Shown: positions 22,380 to 36,483 of the stretch, one piece after another
Numbering within the stretch: the first letter of the stretch is position 1
Layout: each line of letters starts with the position of its first letter
Assembly (NCBI RefSeq): GCF_001039355.2
Contig: NW_019774514.1
Location: forward strand, 262,722 to 326,721
Length of the DNA: 64,000 nucleotides
Origin: Lingula anatina
Lineage: Eukaryota; Brachiopoda; Lingulata; Lingulida; Lingulidae
Direction of reading: 5' to 3'
Position numbers and translations under genes: made by a program
Notes under the pieces: generated by a model
What the model saw: the letters and a program-made list of their open reading frames with translations, nothing else
Told to the model about the DNA's origin: nothing
The model's database searches: none

Positions 22380-25036
22380 TAGTCCGGTTGCTTAGGACAA
22401 AAAAATGGCCAAATCGTGACACAGTGGATAAAAGCACCAAATTTTGCATGTGGGTAACTTTTGACATACTAAATCAAATTAGAGCCGTAGCCCACAGAAA
22501 AAAATTACCGTTTGGCCAAGAAATCCAAAATGGCCGCCAATTTGTGAAATTTTGTAGAAATATATACATATCTATGATGATTTTTATCAAATTAAGTATT
22601 TTCTCAATGTTTTCCACATCCTTATTACCCATATTATGCATATGTGTCAGATAACAAACTAGTGTCCTTGGACTTATTGAAAAATCCAAGATGGCCGCCG
22701 TATGGCATAGGAATACTAGGACATGTACAAGGGTTTTCAACTAACTAATGCCAACCAGGAAGATGCATTGCCCACTATCTAAATAATTTTGTTTCTTATT
22801 ACACAAATAATATATTTGTGGTGAGTAACTAACCTTTATTCACAGGCAATTCGAGAAAAATCCAAGATGGCCCCCATATAAAAGGAATACTAGTATACAC
22901 ATAGGGCTTCTTCTGCCATGGAGATATAATATTAATTGATAAATTAGGTTTGTTTCTGAGTATTTCCACATCTTTTTAATTCACATAATACATATGTGAT
23001 GAGAATGTTATGTGTATCCTTTTTTAAAACAAAACAAAACAAAATGGCTGCCATTAGCCATAGAAGGTGGGGTTCAGTTAATACCTGCGAGAGATAGGCT
23101 TACAAATAAAATGAAGCTGAATTCAGTCGTTATTCTGTTTTTTTAGTATCATTATCCCATGATACATATCTGTTAGGTTATTAATGTCCATATTTTATCA
23201 TTTTGGGGAAATCCAAGATGGCCTTCTTTTCCCCATAGGAAAACTGGTGCATTAGATTTTTTAGGCACTTCTAAGGCAAATGAGGGTAATCATGATATTT
23301 TTTCAAAATACTTAAGGGTATAAACTTGTTACCCACCAGATAGATATCTAAAAGTTCTAAAAGAATGTTGGAAATACCGAGAAACAAAATTCATTTTATA
23401 TTAAACCCAATTTCTCTCTGGCAGTAGTTGACTGTACTATTCCTATTGTGAATTGCAGCAATCTTTAATTTTCTCAAATACGCAAGATGCACACTTGCTA
23501 CACACCAGATTTATAAAGAGTAAGCTTAATAAGGATGTCAACATGTTTAAACATCAAACGGCTTTATTTCGTGTTGGAATCAATGTCTGAACTGTTCTAT
23601 TTATAGACACCTATGTGCATTTGAATGGTATATTCCTATGACAACTGACAGCTATCTTGGGTTTGCTCCGAATAATACTCAAGGATACATACACTTTCAA
23701 AACACACAGAGTCTTTCATAAGGATAAATAGGATATGAAAAACATTTAAAAACGACCCAAAGTTAACTACATTTAAATCGTACTCAGTGTAGCATTATTT
23801 GATTATGTGTTCGAATATTCTAATGACAAAAGGCAGACATCTTGAATTTTTTCAGAATACCCAAATATACACACACGCTACAGACCAGGTATACATCATA
23901 GGGGTTATAATAAATGGAATAAAAAACATAAATTATTTTTAAAACAAACCCATGGAAATGTAATTGTATAATGAACCATATGCCTCTCTAGCAGCAATTG
24001 AAACCCACCCATTAGTATTCCTATGTTAAATTGTAGGTATCTTTTTCTCAGAATATCCAAGGATGCACACTATTTACCCACCAGAAAAATATATCATAGG
24101 ACTAATAAGGATGGGCAAAACTTGATAAGCAAACATAAATTCACCCTGGTAGTAGATGAAAAGCCATGGATGTGCAGTTGTAATTCCAGAAGTATTCCGA
24201 TGGCCAGTGACGGCCATCTTGGGTTTTCTCAAAATGATCAAATATGCACATTTATTACCTGCTAGATATGTATCACAGTGTAATAATAATGTGTAAAACA
24301 CTAAAAAAATTAACTGAATTTGATAGTGAATTAGCTGGCATTAGTTCCAACCCTTTGTAATACTAGAAGTATTCCTATTACATATGACGGCCATCTTGGA
24401 TTTTCTCAAAATGCCCAAGAATACTGTTAGTTACTCACCACATACATATTGTGTGGGTAGAAAAGATGTGGAAAACACTCAGAAACCAGCTTAATTTGAT
24501 AGTGAAAAACTAATCTTTCCAGTTGCCATTAGTTGAATCCCTGTGGCACATGGCAGCCATCTTGGATTTTCCAAAATTCCCAAGAACACCTCGTAGTTAC
24601 TCACCACAAACATATTATGTGGGTAACAAAGATCTGAGAAACAGACTTAATTTGATAGTGGATAACGTATCGTTCCAGCTGGTAATAGTTGTGCACTAGT
24701 ATTCCTATGGCTGTTTCTATGGCAATTTACAGCCATCTTGGATTTTTTAAAAAGTCCAAGGGAACTTGTTTGCTATCTGACATTTATGAATAAAATGGGT
24801 AATAAGGGTGTGGAAAACTCTGAGAAAATAATTTATTTGATAAAAATCAACATAGGTATGTACATATTTCTAAAGAATCAATAATTTGGCGGCCATTTTG
24901 GATTTTTTGGCCAAACGGTAAAATTTTTCCGTGGGCTACGGCTCTAATTTGATTTAGAATGTCAAAAGGTACCCACATGCAAAATTTGATGCTTTTATCC
25001 GCCGTGTCACGATTTTTTCCTTAAGCCACCGGACTA
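22380..25036. mobile_element. 2.65-kb foldback transposon made of inverted ~175-bp repeat arrays
   Basis: The terminal inverted repeats are about 155 bp (22382-22540 against 24885-25034, high identity), beginning GTCCGG and ending CCGGAC with TA on both sides. The left half carries the motif CCAAGATGGCCGCC in plus orientation near 22523, 22684, 22861, 23041 and 23213. The right half carries its complement near 23645, 23825, 24030, 24208, 24385, 24545, 24727 and 24889. Spacing is about 160-205 bp, with further shared words such as CTAGTATTCCTATG and CCACATCTTTATTACC. No transposase frame is present, so the element is non-autonomous, and the TA target suggests mobilisation by a Tc1/mariner-type enzyme. 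Confidence 0.85.
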
Positions 25037-28000
25037 ATTAGAAATGGAACCTGCTGGAATTGACAAATCTCTGTTCTGTTACATAAATGGAGTTTGCCTC
25101 CCCTTTTAACTTCTGTTATAGTGTACTTTTAAACAACAAAAACGCAGACTACGGTTGATTTTTTAATGAACTTCGATAGATTTATTAGAAAATAAAACAG
25201 ATTAATGGCCGATTTTCATTTTAGGATAATGTGGTAAATACTAGTTCTTTGCCTCCAGATATATAGCCCTCACCTGTATAAAGGTACAGGTTACCTGTTA
25301 CTATAACTTGATTTCGTTTTTAATAAAATAAAGTTAAATGTCTTGTTACGGGGCATAGACAAAACTGGCCTAAACTTTCACCAGGTAATCTCAGTGGTCG
25401 GTACACATTCACGCCCACAAGCGATCCAAATTAAACTTTAAAAACGAATGACGCAGTCGATTCTAAATCAGAACAAAAACGTTATAGATCCTAAAATATT
25501 CACTCAAGTGCGAAATGACCCGTCCATGAACTTATAGTTTTAAAAACTGGGTTGAATCAGATTAACAACAAGGCCCGCTGGGGTAAGCAGTTTCTGCTGA
25601 CTCGCTATTAATTAAGTACAATAGAAAAGTACGCAACTCCTCGTTGAACCTATTGTGAATATAAACAAACAGAACACCTAAGACATGCGGCCTCTTGATG
25701 GTACTTCTGCGTTGAGTAATTACCTCTTACGAGTCCAATTAAAACTAAATGCGTATACGCTCTGAAGTATTACCATCAATTAAGGCATGCTATGGTGATT
25801 CAACAGACTAGCCTGGACGTGATGTTGGCTTCCCTTGGTTAGGTTCCGTGTATTCGTCTCTTTTAAATGGTAAATTGCATGTCCTAGGATTACGTTTTCT
25901 TTTCAAATGTGCAAAAGTTTCCCGAAATCTGGAATAATAACATAAATTGATAACAGAGTGTTTGGCTGGTCACAGGCGATATCTGTAGACAGATGAAAAT
26001 CTGTAAATCTTAAGCTTCTGGCACCAGCCTTCCGTGCATTGGGTTTGCTCAACTGCCGCGTGCCGTATATTTGAGTTTACTGAACATTTGCGTGATGTTA
26101 TGCACCATGCATGTTTATAACTGTATGTCTTTTTTAATCAGTTAAGGCATATAAAAATGCAACAGCCATCTCGTTATCATAATCAACATACATTATCGTA
26201 CATTACATACACTGTATGCCAATTGAAGTTCCAGTCAAAAGCACTAAATTATAATCCAAATGCAAACCCCAGCCAGGTAGCGCTATTACATGTAACACCC
26301 CGAAACAAGGCCAAGACCCCATGGGCCTACACTTCAATTTTGATATTCCAATGGGCCCTCCATTTCCCTGGACATTTAATTACTTTTAGCATTCGTAATA
26401 AACGTAATTCTTAGATCACTTTAAATCTCGAAGGGACATAAAACAAGTACGAATATCATTTTGACGCCTACCTGTTCACGAAATATGGCGTGCCTGAAAC
26501 TAAAAAGGAGGTTATGTTAGGTGTGACCGTGTGACCTTTACAATGAGCGTTGATCAGTATGTGCTGAAACAAAGGGTTTGGATTTCTTTTTTTTTTCTGT
26601 CACATGTTATATCAGACCTGTATGTCAGGACTTACGTGATTGCACGTGTATTGGCAGGGGAATGCACTGTTCGTTGTTTATGCATATACAGGTATATGGC
26701 CAGGGTCTCCGCTACTTTACCCTGTATCAAGTCATTGTATTGTATCATCAGGAAAAAAGTAGCCCGTTCACACACGCAACCGCTTATTTACTCCTCAAAG
26801 GGTAAACTGAGTGCGTCTTGGTCTTATGAAACAGTAATATCATTATTTACGGCACCATATTGCTTCTCACAATGTAGGTTTGATTAATGTTCTCTTACAT
26901 TTATTTTTTGTTAGAGTTGGCTCCAGTCGGTTTTCGTCCAGGTCAGAAAGACGCGGCTTCAAGGTTTGCTGAGGTGAGGCAATTTTGTGAATGAAAGAAC
27001 TGCAGAAATTACGCGAAAATATAACTTTGCAAAAGATTTTGCTGCCGGATGATTTTCTGAGCGAATGTTTGATTAAACAGGAGTGAGCTTATTGATATAC
27101 GCGACAGAGATTCTGGATATGGGCGCGTTTCACAGCAAGAACTCATCGTACAAGGTGTTTTTATTTTGTTATTTTTTATTTGTTTGTTCATTCAATATAG
27201 TATCGATAAAGCAGTGAGATCTAATCAATTGCCTTTCTAAGTATCTGAAATAAAATACCAATACCTACCCGACCACCTGCACTTTCAGGTGTTTAGCAGC
27301 TATAAATGAATTTTTAGTATAAAAATGAGTGGTTCTTAAAACTATTACCTTACTGTAATACTTATAACTTCCTACGTTTCAGATTCCGCTGCGAGACGCC
27401 CTTTGAAATGTTCGCTGATGCGAACGTTGGCATTTACTGGACCCAATGGACTGACAGAGGTGGCTGTGTATTAACCGTCTGCATCCTTAACAACAGGAGA
27501 AACAGTTTGCCTTGGGGGGGGGGCATTAAACAGTGTTCTTAGGCTATGTTCTGACTGCTAGAATCGGACAGTCGACCACGCAAAGTCCACATTACAACGT
27601 TGGTCTCAGAGCTCATTAAAATGATTGGTCAACAAAATATATCTGACATACCTAATTGGGTTAAGAATAAAGAACTTCGTGAAGACAATTCCTAATTTCT
27701 CAAAGCGCTATGTGCCAAAGACCGAAAATTGTATGTGACCTTTTATATTCTTTGAAAATGATTTTAGTACAAAAAAAAAAAAAAAAAAACGAGTCAAGAC
27801 ATTTTGCGAAACAGGTCTCAGGCCACAGTTGAATGCTAAAGCCAATATTAAGACTAAAATTTTAGACCAATAAGATTTAGCCGACTAAGACGCGTTTCTC
27901 AAAATATCTCAAGGGCGATAACCTTGTTTTTTTCGTCTTACAAAGCCCATATACCAAAAAATAATATACGGAAGGCAGGCTAAGGCTATAGCTACTCACT

Positions 28001-28590
28001 GAAACTCGGGATGCACACAATATTAGAAACGGAAAATATCTTCTGTTACGTGTATGGCGTCAGACAGACTGATTGATCATGACCGTTTTTACTTTTACCG
28101 TTTATGTGGACACATATACACGCGTTTTACACGAGGGTCGCTTGGGGGAAGGCCCTTCATGTCCCCACACGACAGTTACGATGACCGTATAAAAATCGAT
28201 AAATATAAACATACGACATTTTAAAATTAAGGCGTAATAAATGTTTGATTTCCACTCAATCATGACAGAAAATACTGTAGAAAACGATAGATGACGACTC
28301 AAATTATGACAGCTGCAGCGTTGATTTGTTCACTGATTTCTGCTCACTGTCTTATTTAAGCCTGCTCTGTGCAAACTAACAACACATTCCAAGTATTAGA
28401 TGGGGGTTTTGAATCCAATACAACGGTTGTATTTGCCGCGGTAAATTTGAAAGAAACGAGGTTGAAGATTTGAAGCTCTTAGTTACTAGTTTCACAACTA
28501 AGAAACAGGATAGCCTGAGGGAACCTGAGTCAACTTCATCACTGTCGACCGTGTCATCGGAATTATATCTGATTTCCCGATGAATCCCAT
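25037..28590. other. Intergenic DNA
   Basis: No supported gene. It contains a poly(A) run (27773-27789) and a G run near 27515. Two exon-like stretches (26915-26974 and 27381-27490) have splice-like borders but their frames do not join. Confidence 0.55.
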
Positions 28591-29097
28591 TTGTCATGCT
28601 ATTGCCAGATACTGTTGGATGTCAAATTTGTGAGAGGTTTGATGAAGACTGTGTTTGAAACTGTTGCTCATAGTGGTGGCTCTCTCCAAGTTTGGTCGAA
28701 CGAATCGGGCGATGCAGATGGTGAAGGAAAATGCCATCGCCTGTTGTCAAGTTCTAGGCATAGAAATGGTGCCTTTTGCTCGCGCCCATTTGGCTGCAAA
28801 CTTCTGTTTCAACATGTCAATGCACCACCTCATCGGGTTTGCCCCACACAATTTGTCAATGGACAAGGAATTGAGCCACTTAATTGGACTGTTTATTTTC
28901 CTCATTCGAATCCCATAAAGTACAGTTGGGATGACGGAGGTCCATTCGACTATACGTGATGACCTGAGACAGGTTCTTGTCGTGAAGTGGTTGATCCTAG
29001 CCTGATATACACCAACAAACTAAATGAGTCATTACCTCAAAGGATAGAGGACGTCATCAGGTTTGTGGCAGCTATGCTGGAATTCTTTAAGGAATAA
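28591..29097 (+). pseudogene. Tc1/mariner transposase, C-terminal remnant
   Basis: The frame from 28591 shows the tail of a Tc1-like DDE domain: a VW...G block near residue 34, FQHVNAPPH (73-81) where active enzymes have FQQDN-type sequence, and NPIKYSWDD (107-115) where they have NPIE-type sequence. Two consecutive TGA stops follow at 28957-28962. The same frame then continues to a SLPQRIEDVIRF segment that fits the C-terminal end, stopping at 29095. The catalytic Asp and the later acidic position are both lost, so the element is dead. No terminal repeats were identified. Confidence 0.75.
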
Positions 29098-32000
29098 CAT
29101 GAACTTTGCGAGATTCTGGAATTTTGCATCAATTCATGCTTCCTCGGACAGAATATTTGCTTTGCGTTGAGGATAATTTCTAAATGTACAATTGATCATC
29201 AGAAGTAACCCAACTGGGAGAAAGTTTAGCAAATATAGTTGAAGGTAGATCGTTGAATTATGATAAAACACTAATGAGTTGGTTGAATGATGCATTTGTC
29301 ATATTTTGACCGCATTAAAAGATCTAATAAAGATTTAATTAAAGATCTAATATTCTGTTAGAAAATCCCATCATTTTAGCAGGAACCTATGTAGACAGGT
29401 TAAAAATCTATCATTACTAAATGGCTGCAACCATAACGTTTGCCATTCAAACCGTGCATAATTCAACAAGAAGTGAATTATCAACAAAGGCTATTAACAA
29501 AATGCCTTTGTGGAACTGCACGGCTGATGACAATGCATTTCACTGATTTTCAGACAAAATAAACTGAATACAGATTAAGAAAGTCAGTTTCACTCCAAAT
29601 GTTTAAATTGAAGTATAATTCGTATCAGGAAGCAAAATGTACTTCCGAGCCATTTTAACTGATTTTAGTTTAACTGTTTCTACATTAATGCGAGATGTTT
29701 ATAAACGCACACAACATTTTACTTCGTTTTTCGCCAGTTTTAGATAACGCGCGATCAAAAAGATTCAATAACTTGTTCACCGGAGCGCAGTCTGGCAATC
29801 GATGTGTTCAAAATAATTGCTTCTCTGAATCATCGTTTTATTCCTATATGATGGCCAACTTCTTGGCAATATCAATCATTAATGAAATACTGAGAGTGTC
29901 TACACTGATATGGATATCACTGTGTTCAAGTTCAAAGTAAACACCCCCGATTTGAGCGCCCTGCAGAGGAAACAAGTTAGAACGTCTGAAACACATTTGG
30001 CAACATAGGACTGTGTCTGAAATTGCGAACCTGACAAAATATGCAATAAGGTGGCGCAGTGGATTGCAAAACACATTTCAAAACAATACACGCCGCTGCT
30101 GGTTTGTTTTGAATTTTACCACCCACTGACTAAATAAAAACGTTTCAAAACAGGCTACTGGGAGGCTGCGGAACTAGCGCTGGAAGCAAGAGGTGCCCTC
30201 TGGCTATTACCCAAACACTTGCAGATATTTTATCCAAATAGACATCTTTGAAAACAATGACCAGGTAATCGAATAAAGACTTACATGATGAATTGACCAG
30301 GCTACGCAAACACAAACCACCAGTTGCTGTAAGAACACGTAAGACACACGGGTTTTAACACTTAAAAGTGTGAATTAATGCCTCGTGCTGGTAGTTTTTG
30401 TATGTTTTTCGTACAAGAGAATATATGACTCACGCATCAGCCGAGGCATAACACTGTATTTGGTTCAGTTGCTCGAGTTCACTTCAATCCCTCAAAGGAA
30501 AAGGAAAAATGCAATTGACATTGAAAAAACATTTATTAACGACCTTGTGGTAGTATGGCGCAATGCAGGATACCAGCCTTTGAGAAATACACCCTTAAAT
30601 ACACCCGTTTCTCGGGGTTGAATTGCTAGGATAGCAACATCTCTTGGTAATGCTTGGAAAACAAGGAAGCATCCGCACACAATTACTGAAAAAGACAAAT
30701 ATTAAGCATAAAATTCAATAAAATGAGTCAGTGTAGGTGGCACCATTTCAGACTCAAAGCTTACTTTTTCATTCGCACGTCTCTTTGTACCTCGGAAGCA
30801 AAAAACGTGATTATTGGAAAAGCAAAGTAATAAACTATGTTTGGTTGCGTCTTTCGGTTTTCCATTTGCCAGTGACCTTATTATACCGGGGATTTATAAC
30901 TAGAAAATATTGTAAACAAACGAACGACCAGCAAAACATTACCTTCTTGACGGAGGTAATAATGTACGACTTATTGTGGACCTAATGTTTTATGGATTAA
31001 ACGAGAAAAAGAATGAATCACCACTTTTGAATGCTGGAGTGAACTTAACATTCTCAGTTGCAAATATTCATTCAGACCAACAAGCCCTATGCTTTATTTT
31101 TCATTTAATAATTCCCCCTTTGATTAACTTTACTAGGACTAACAGACAGAAGACGCACATACACGGAATGAGTGCAAATTGACCAGAATATACCTAGAAC
31201 ATTGCACTTTGTATGTCTGTTTGCAAATTCTAGGCAATTTGTCAATGAATGTTTAAACGAAGCACCTGATCGCAAGTACAAGGAATATGGCTTGTACTTG
31301 AGCGCGTGATGGGGAGTATATATACATTGTATACTCTTAATATTTTTATGTTTAAATTTTTAAATTATCAAATATTGGCTTTCCCTTGTACATAGATGTG
31401 GTTTTTACATGTATATTCCATTGACATCATTGGAATATCGGTTCTGGATCATGGACTTGTAAAGTAAACTACCATTAAAGTTGCCAATGTGGTACCTTTG
31501 GACTCTCCATTGATTCCATTTTAATTAAATGATTTTGAGTTTGCATACTGATATTGTTTTACGATAATTAGTGATTTAATAAAATGAAACAATTTTCACG
31601 AAATAATTGACATCTTGCTGTCAGCAAAATGTTAGCACAGTTACTGATCACGTTTTTTCCGTTCAATCTTCAAAATGTCGATTTATTCCCTATCAATGTA
31701 TGTCCCTTAGTAATTTCCTCTCCATTGTCATTCTAAATAGCCTCGACATCGTGCTGTTAGTCAAGACACAATCAACCAAAATGTCCATACCCATAGGCAG
31801 GGTGATATACTACATGACGAAAGAAATTCGGTATTGTTTGGCTGAGGCCGTGTTAAAATGGTAAAGTTTATGTATTGTGGCGACTGTGCAATGGACTAAT
31901 GCAGTGTCCACATTCTTTCCTTCATTATTTTATTATAAACCCCCCAAAACCTTATTAGACACTTGGTATCATTTACAAATGTTACTGTTTATTATACATT

Positions 32001-34563
32001 GCTGTTAAAAACTGCGCCAGTTGCTTCACATTCATTTGCATGATTTTTCCATCTAGTGCTTTTTGATATATTACATTTATTTTATGAAGACGGCAGAAGA
32101 GGGAATTCACAATTTTTTGCATTTCTCTCCTATGAAAAGTTCATAATAAAGGGGTAATACATCGTAACTCCAATATAGTGCACTCTTAGCAAGCCCCATC
32201 TAATGTGTTCTTTCTCTCTGAAATGTCATGTTTCTTTGACCGATGGCAGGCAAAGAAGATTTAAAAAATGTCGACTCTTTGGTATATACTGCACAGAGCA
32301 TCAGTCAAACGAAGGTGCCACTCCCAATATGTGAACATTACTACCACAAATCGCCTGTGCATTTGCTAAATGTTTGAAAGAAAATCGATCTTTCGTAATA
32401 GGGTAGCTTTTCCTTTTTATCTTAAAACAGAAGTAAATGTTTGATTCAAATTGGAATTAAAATGATATCTATATCTCGTGGTGGTCTGTGTATAATCCGG
32501 TCTCAAACCAACTAATCTTTTTCTTCATCCAATAAACAGAATGGTGTATTCAATATTCTCTTTGGTGGCACAGCAGTCACTGTTATGCAATCAATCAAAT
32601 TCAATTCACCTATATGATGGACCACAAAGCGTACATAAGATACCCCTGTTCTGCTGGTAAAATTATATTACTGCCAAACAAGTTGATCTCCCGATGACAT
32701 TTGCCGAAGACAATTTCATTAATCGCAACTACAAGTAGCTGTTTCACTCTCGTAATCGAGGGTGAAGATATTTTGTAAACTGCCTCTCGAGAATACACTC
32801 AACCTTTTGGGTATCCATAAATGATTGCTTTTATTGATATTTACGACCAAAAAAGTATAAGAAGTGATCGTCCTACGCTTTCATGTCATTTTCCAATAAC
32901 ATCTGCAACGCCATAGTTCAATGACACCAAACAATTGAAATATTAGCGGTTGTGTTTGCGCAAAAGAATCCTTTATAATGAGACAGCTCGCATTCTCGAA
33001 ACTATTCAGTTCGCAACATAATTTATGAACACGTTTTCCAATTAAATATATTGATGTCTAGTTGGTCTTGAATGAATTCTTTGTCACATGTTGTTGATAT
33101 CAGCACATCCTCTTCGTCTTTCATTTCGATGTTATAAAGCAATTTTTCTGATTTAAATATTTTTAACATGGTTTATGGGAATCATGTATTACAAAACGCG
33201 AGTAATCTTATGATAATAATCGTACCTCAAACCTTAAGATAGCATAGTTTTGTCAAATCTTGTAATTGTCATTAGATAACATTTTGCGGTTGAACAAACC
33301 ATTTAAACTGGTTGTACCTTGGCAAAAAGGCCTCTGAACACTATGTAAGAGTTGATTACCCTTTCAAATACATTTCTAAGAGAACCATTGTTATTTAAGT
33401 TGACGTCATCTTCCAGACGATGTTTCTGTCATTGAACATTGCCTGTCCTCTAATCCACTATAATACCTCTTTGGTTCAGCACTTAGTCTTCAGAGCCCGT
33501 GACTCTGTTGTTAAATTTAAACATCTAAGTACTAGAGCAACGACCGGAGGACGCTTCAAAAGATTTGTGATAATACTGAACGATCTATCATTTCTCGAAT
33601 CTAATGACTCTGTTGGATGTAGTAGGCAACGTCAGGACGGGTTCACTGCTTTTTTACACATGCCTGGAGCTAACGGGGCAGTTTCTAAATGAACGCTACT
33701 TCCTGAGCGCCTTTGTGATAAGCACGACCCCTTGTAAGTGAATACGCCCGGCCCTTTATTTTCACATATTTGCTGCTATAATATAAGCTATACAGCATGT
33801 TGTTGAGCCAAACTGAAAAAAGGGCATCATTTATAAGTTTGAAAGGTTTTTTTGCAACTGGTTTTGGTACTGCATTGCATGACGTCGGCCTATGTTATCC
33901 TGGTCATGGAAATCATGTTGCCATCAATGTTAAATTTTTTTCAACTCCTAATGTATGATCTATTCACACAAGGGACGCATACTTAGAGACACATCTCCGA
34001 GTCCTTGAATATTGCCTATAATCAGGCGAAACTGGCAATCTTAATGGATTAATGGAGCAAGAACAAAACGATTGTCCTTGGATTTCTTGGAAAGGGCTGC
34101 AAGAAAAATATCAAAATCATAATGACGCAGTTAATCCACTAATATGAAACATTAAAAGCCACGTGAATTGTCCGCAGTGTCTATTAAAAGGTATCCTCGT
34201 CTTGTAATCACGAAATGTCAATGCAAAACAAACTCTTCGTGGAACGTCAGTTCTAGACAACCTTCATAAATCATCTCTCCGTTTCGATGTGAACATTAAG
34301 GTTTATGCCCTTTCCACAAGCCAGCTGCTCTCGTTCACAGTTGTGATTTTTACAATACATTTCAAAAAGTTAAATCAATGTAAAGTTTTTAAAGAAATGG
34401 ATATAGAGATGTCAACTTACGGCAAAGATTCAGAAATTGATGAGGACACCATGAAGTGTTTGAGTATATAGCATAACGCACAACTTTTGATGTTATTTAC
34501 TGCCATAACTCATATCCCATGCAGTAAGGCTGCTTAATAACCGGTGTGCAGGAAATGGGTAAC
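29098..34563. other. Intergenic DNA
   Basis: No recognisable gene. Open frames up to about 90 codons (for example 33420-33692) have no known domain or splice support. A+T-rich throughout. Confidence 0.6.
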
Positions 34564-34779
34564 TTAAAGGGATAACAACTCTTCATTTTGGAGGGAGAAT
34601 TGCCATTAAAGGGATTTTCCTGGGGTAAACGACGATGTTCCAATACTTACCAATGAAATGAATCTGTTCCGACATTCAAAGTACGTCAGTAGCTTTTTAA
34701 GTGAGTCATTTGTAATAATCTTATAAGAGATTTCAGTTTTCAGAATAATTGCGATAACCGCCGTTTTGGTGGTAAAATG

Positions 34780-34865
<86 letters not shown>

Positions 34866-34925
34866 TACAATGTATTTATTGTGGATTTTTGAATCTCATA
34901 TGAAGCGCTGCTATTTTTTTTTTTA
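34564..34925. mobile_element. MITE copy M1, interrupted by an AT microsatellite
   Basis: Starts at TTAAAGGGATAACA and aligns with M2 (43876-44231) over most of its length in the same orientation. The right end is decayed. It lacks a segment of about 55-60 bp that M2 has, and carries an 80-bp AT tract that M2 lacks. Confidence 0.75.
34782..34861. repeat. (AT)n microsatellite inside MITE M1
   Basis: About 40 uninterrupted AT units. The equivalent place in M2 is a short TTATTATATTT stretch. Confidence 0.97.
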
Positions 34926-36483
34926 TTAGTAACTCTAGGAGGGACGTACATTTACATCGCATACTTAAATGGTCTAGATATATATAATCCAAAGCAGCTG
35001 GTCAACTGCTATTACATTTTCACTGGCTACATGCTATTTATCATATATACTTAGCTCTAGGCTCAAGGGTTTACAGACAAAAGTTGGAATCAAGTACCAC
35101 TGGCTGCAGTTAATCACTGAAACAAAATCAATGTTTCTTCAGACATTTGAATAATGGGTTAAATTTCCATTCGCAACATTGCCTAAACCCCTCGCAGCTA
35201 CGGCTCCTTTGAGGTAAATATTGCAATTAACCTCGCCATTACTGCTTTTCAATTTGATCTGTGAGACAAAGTGTTTAAACCAGTAACGGAAAAGATTATC
35301 GTGGTCTTTCTTTATTCTTTCAAAATACAGATAGTGATGAATTTTATCAACATTCAATTTTACATCGTTTTTACTATTTTACGCTTGACACGAAAACCCT
35401 TTTTAACACTGAACCTTAACACAAAATTTAAATATAAAAAATAGTAACTGTTTCGTGCGTCGCCGATCCTTTTTGTTATCAAAACAAAAGGGAAATACTC
35501 TATTTGAGAGCAAACAAAAGCGTCAGTAATGGGAATGATCCAAGCCAAGGTCTTACGACTTAGAGTAAAATCAAGCGAGGCTTCGCGGGGTTTAATGGAG
35601 AGTGGAATCAGACGTAATGGCAGACTGTCGAGTGCGGCGCGGCAACAAATAAAAGCTGACATAATTCATGTATGGGAGGTTTTTTCCGATATTCTGTTAA
35701 ATCATAGTCGAGGTTCTGTTAAATCATAGTCTTTTTCACAGCACTGCACATTCACCGTGTTTTGCGTGTAACTTTTGTATTGCTTTCTAAGACGATATTC
35801 CCGCTATATAGATCGAGTTTCATCAGCACTGCTTAAAGGTGAGCCAGATCCTCACGCGGATTCCCGCACGTTTTCTTGTCTAGCATGACTCCAAAACATT
35901 CTGACAGCGTTGTTTTAACTTTCTCGGATGATTTCCATTGTAAGGATTTTAGACTTATACTATCCTGTTACCAGTTCCAATTCAACGCCGTCTTTTGTAC
36001 CTGGTACGGCATAATTAGAATACACCTTATATGTGAATCGTGCGTAAAATAATCAATTAAGACAATTTCGCAGAGTTGACGATGTACATTTATATTACGA
36101 ATAATACCAATGGATATATAGATTTACAAATTTCCATTCAACTATTTAACGTTAATCGGGGTTTTTTGTTCAAGTATCCGTATGTAGCAAAACTACATAT
36201 AATATTAATATAACTTCTTACAATAGCCAACTAGGTATACGCCAAAACCTGATAAGCTATAAAAGTCATTGCCCTACAACCTTTCTATTTGTTTGAATCT
36301 TTTATACGAAAATCGTTGAATCTGCAAAGAAATTGCCTTTGTGAGCGAAGGAGGCGTGAAGTTGAGGAACATCATCTCTATTTAAAAAAAACTTCAAATG
36401 GCATTTAATATAATGCATGACTCCTTAACCATGATAACCATTGTTCATTTATAAGAAGTAATATCCGACATTTAAAAAGTGTT
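34926..36483. other. Intergenic DNA downstream of the GPCR
   Basis: Includes the presumed 3' flank of the minus-strand GPCR and one copy of a diverged repeat at 35515-35660. No clear AATAAA was seen close to the GPCR stop. Confidence 0.55.
35515..35660. repeat. Diverged dispersed repeat, copy 2
   Basis: Partner of 21808-21967. On the minus strand both copies keep an open frame containing LDFTLSRKT and LDYTLSRET respectively, which hints at a former coding sequence such as an old transposon. Confidence 0.55.

Noticed and set aside
26915-27490. Two possible exons (26915-26974 and 27381-27490) with splice-like borders
   Set aside because: The open frame of the first leads to a stop 7 codons into the second when joined. 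No domain is recognised.
34782-34861. AT tract as an origin or matrix-attachment element
   Set aside because: It lies inside a MITE at a place where the sister copy has a short AT seed, so simple microsatellite expansion explains it.
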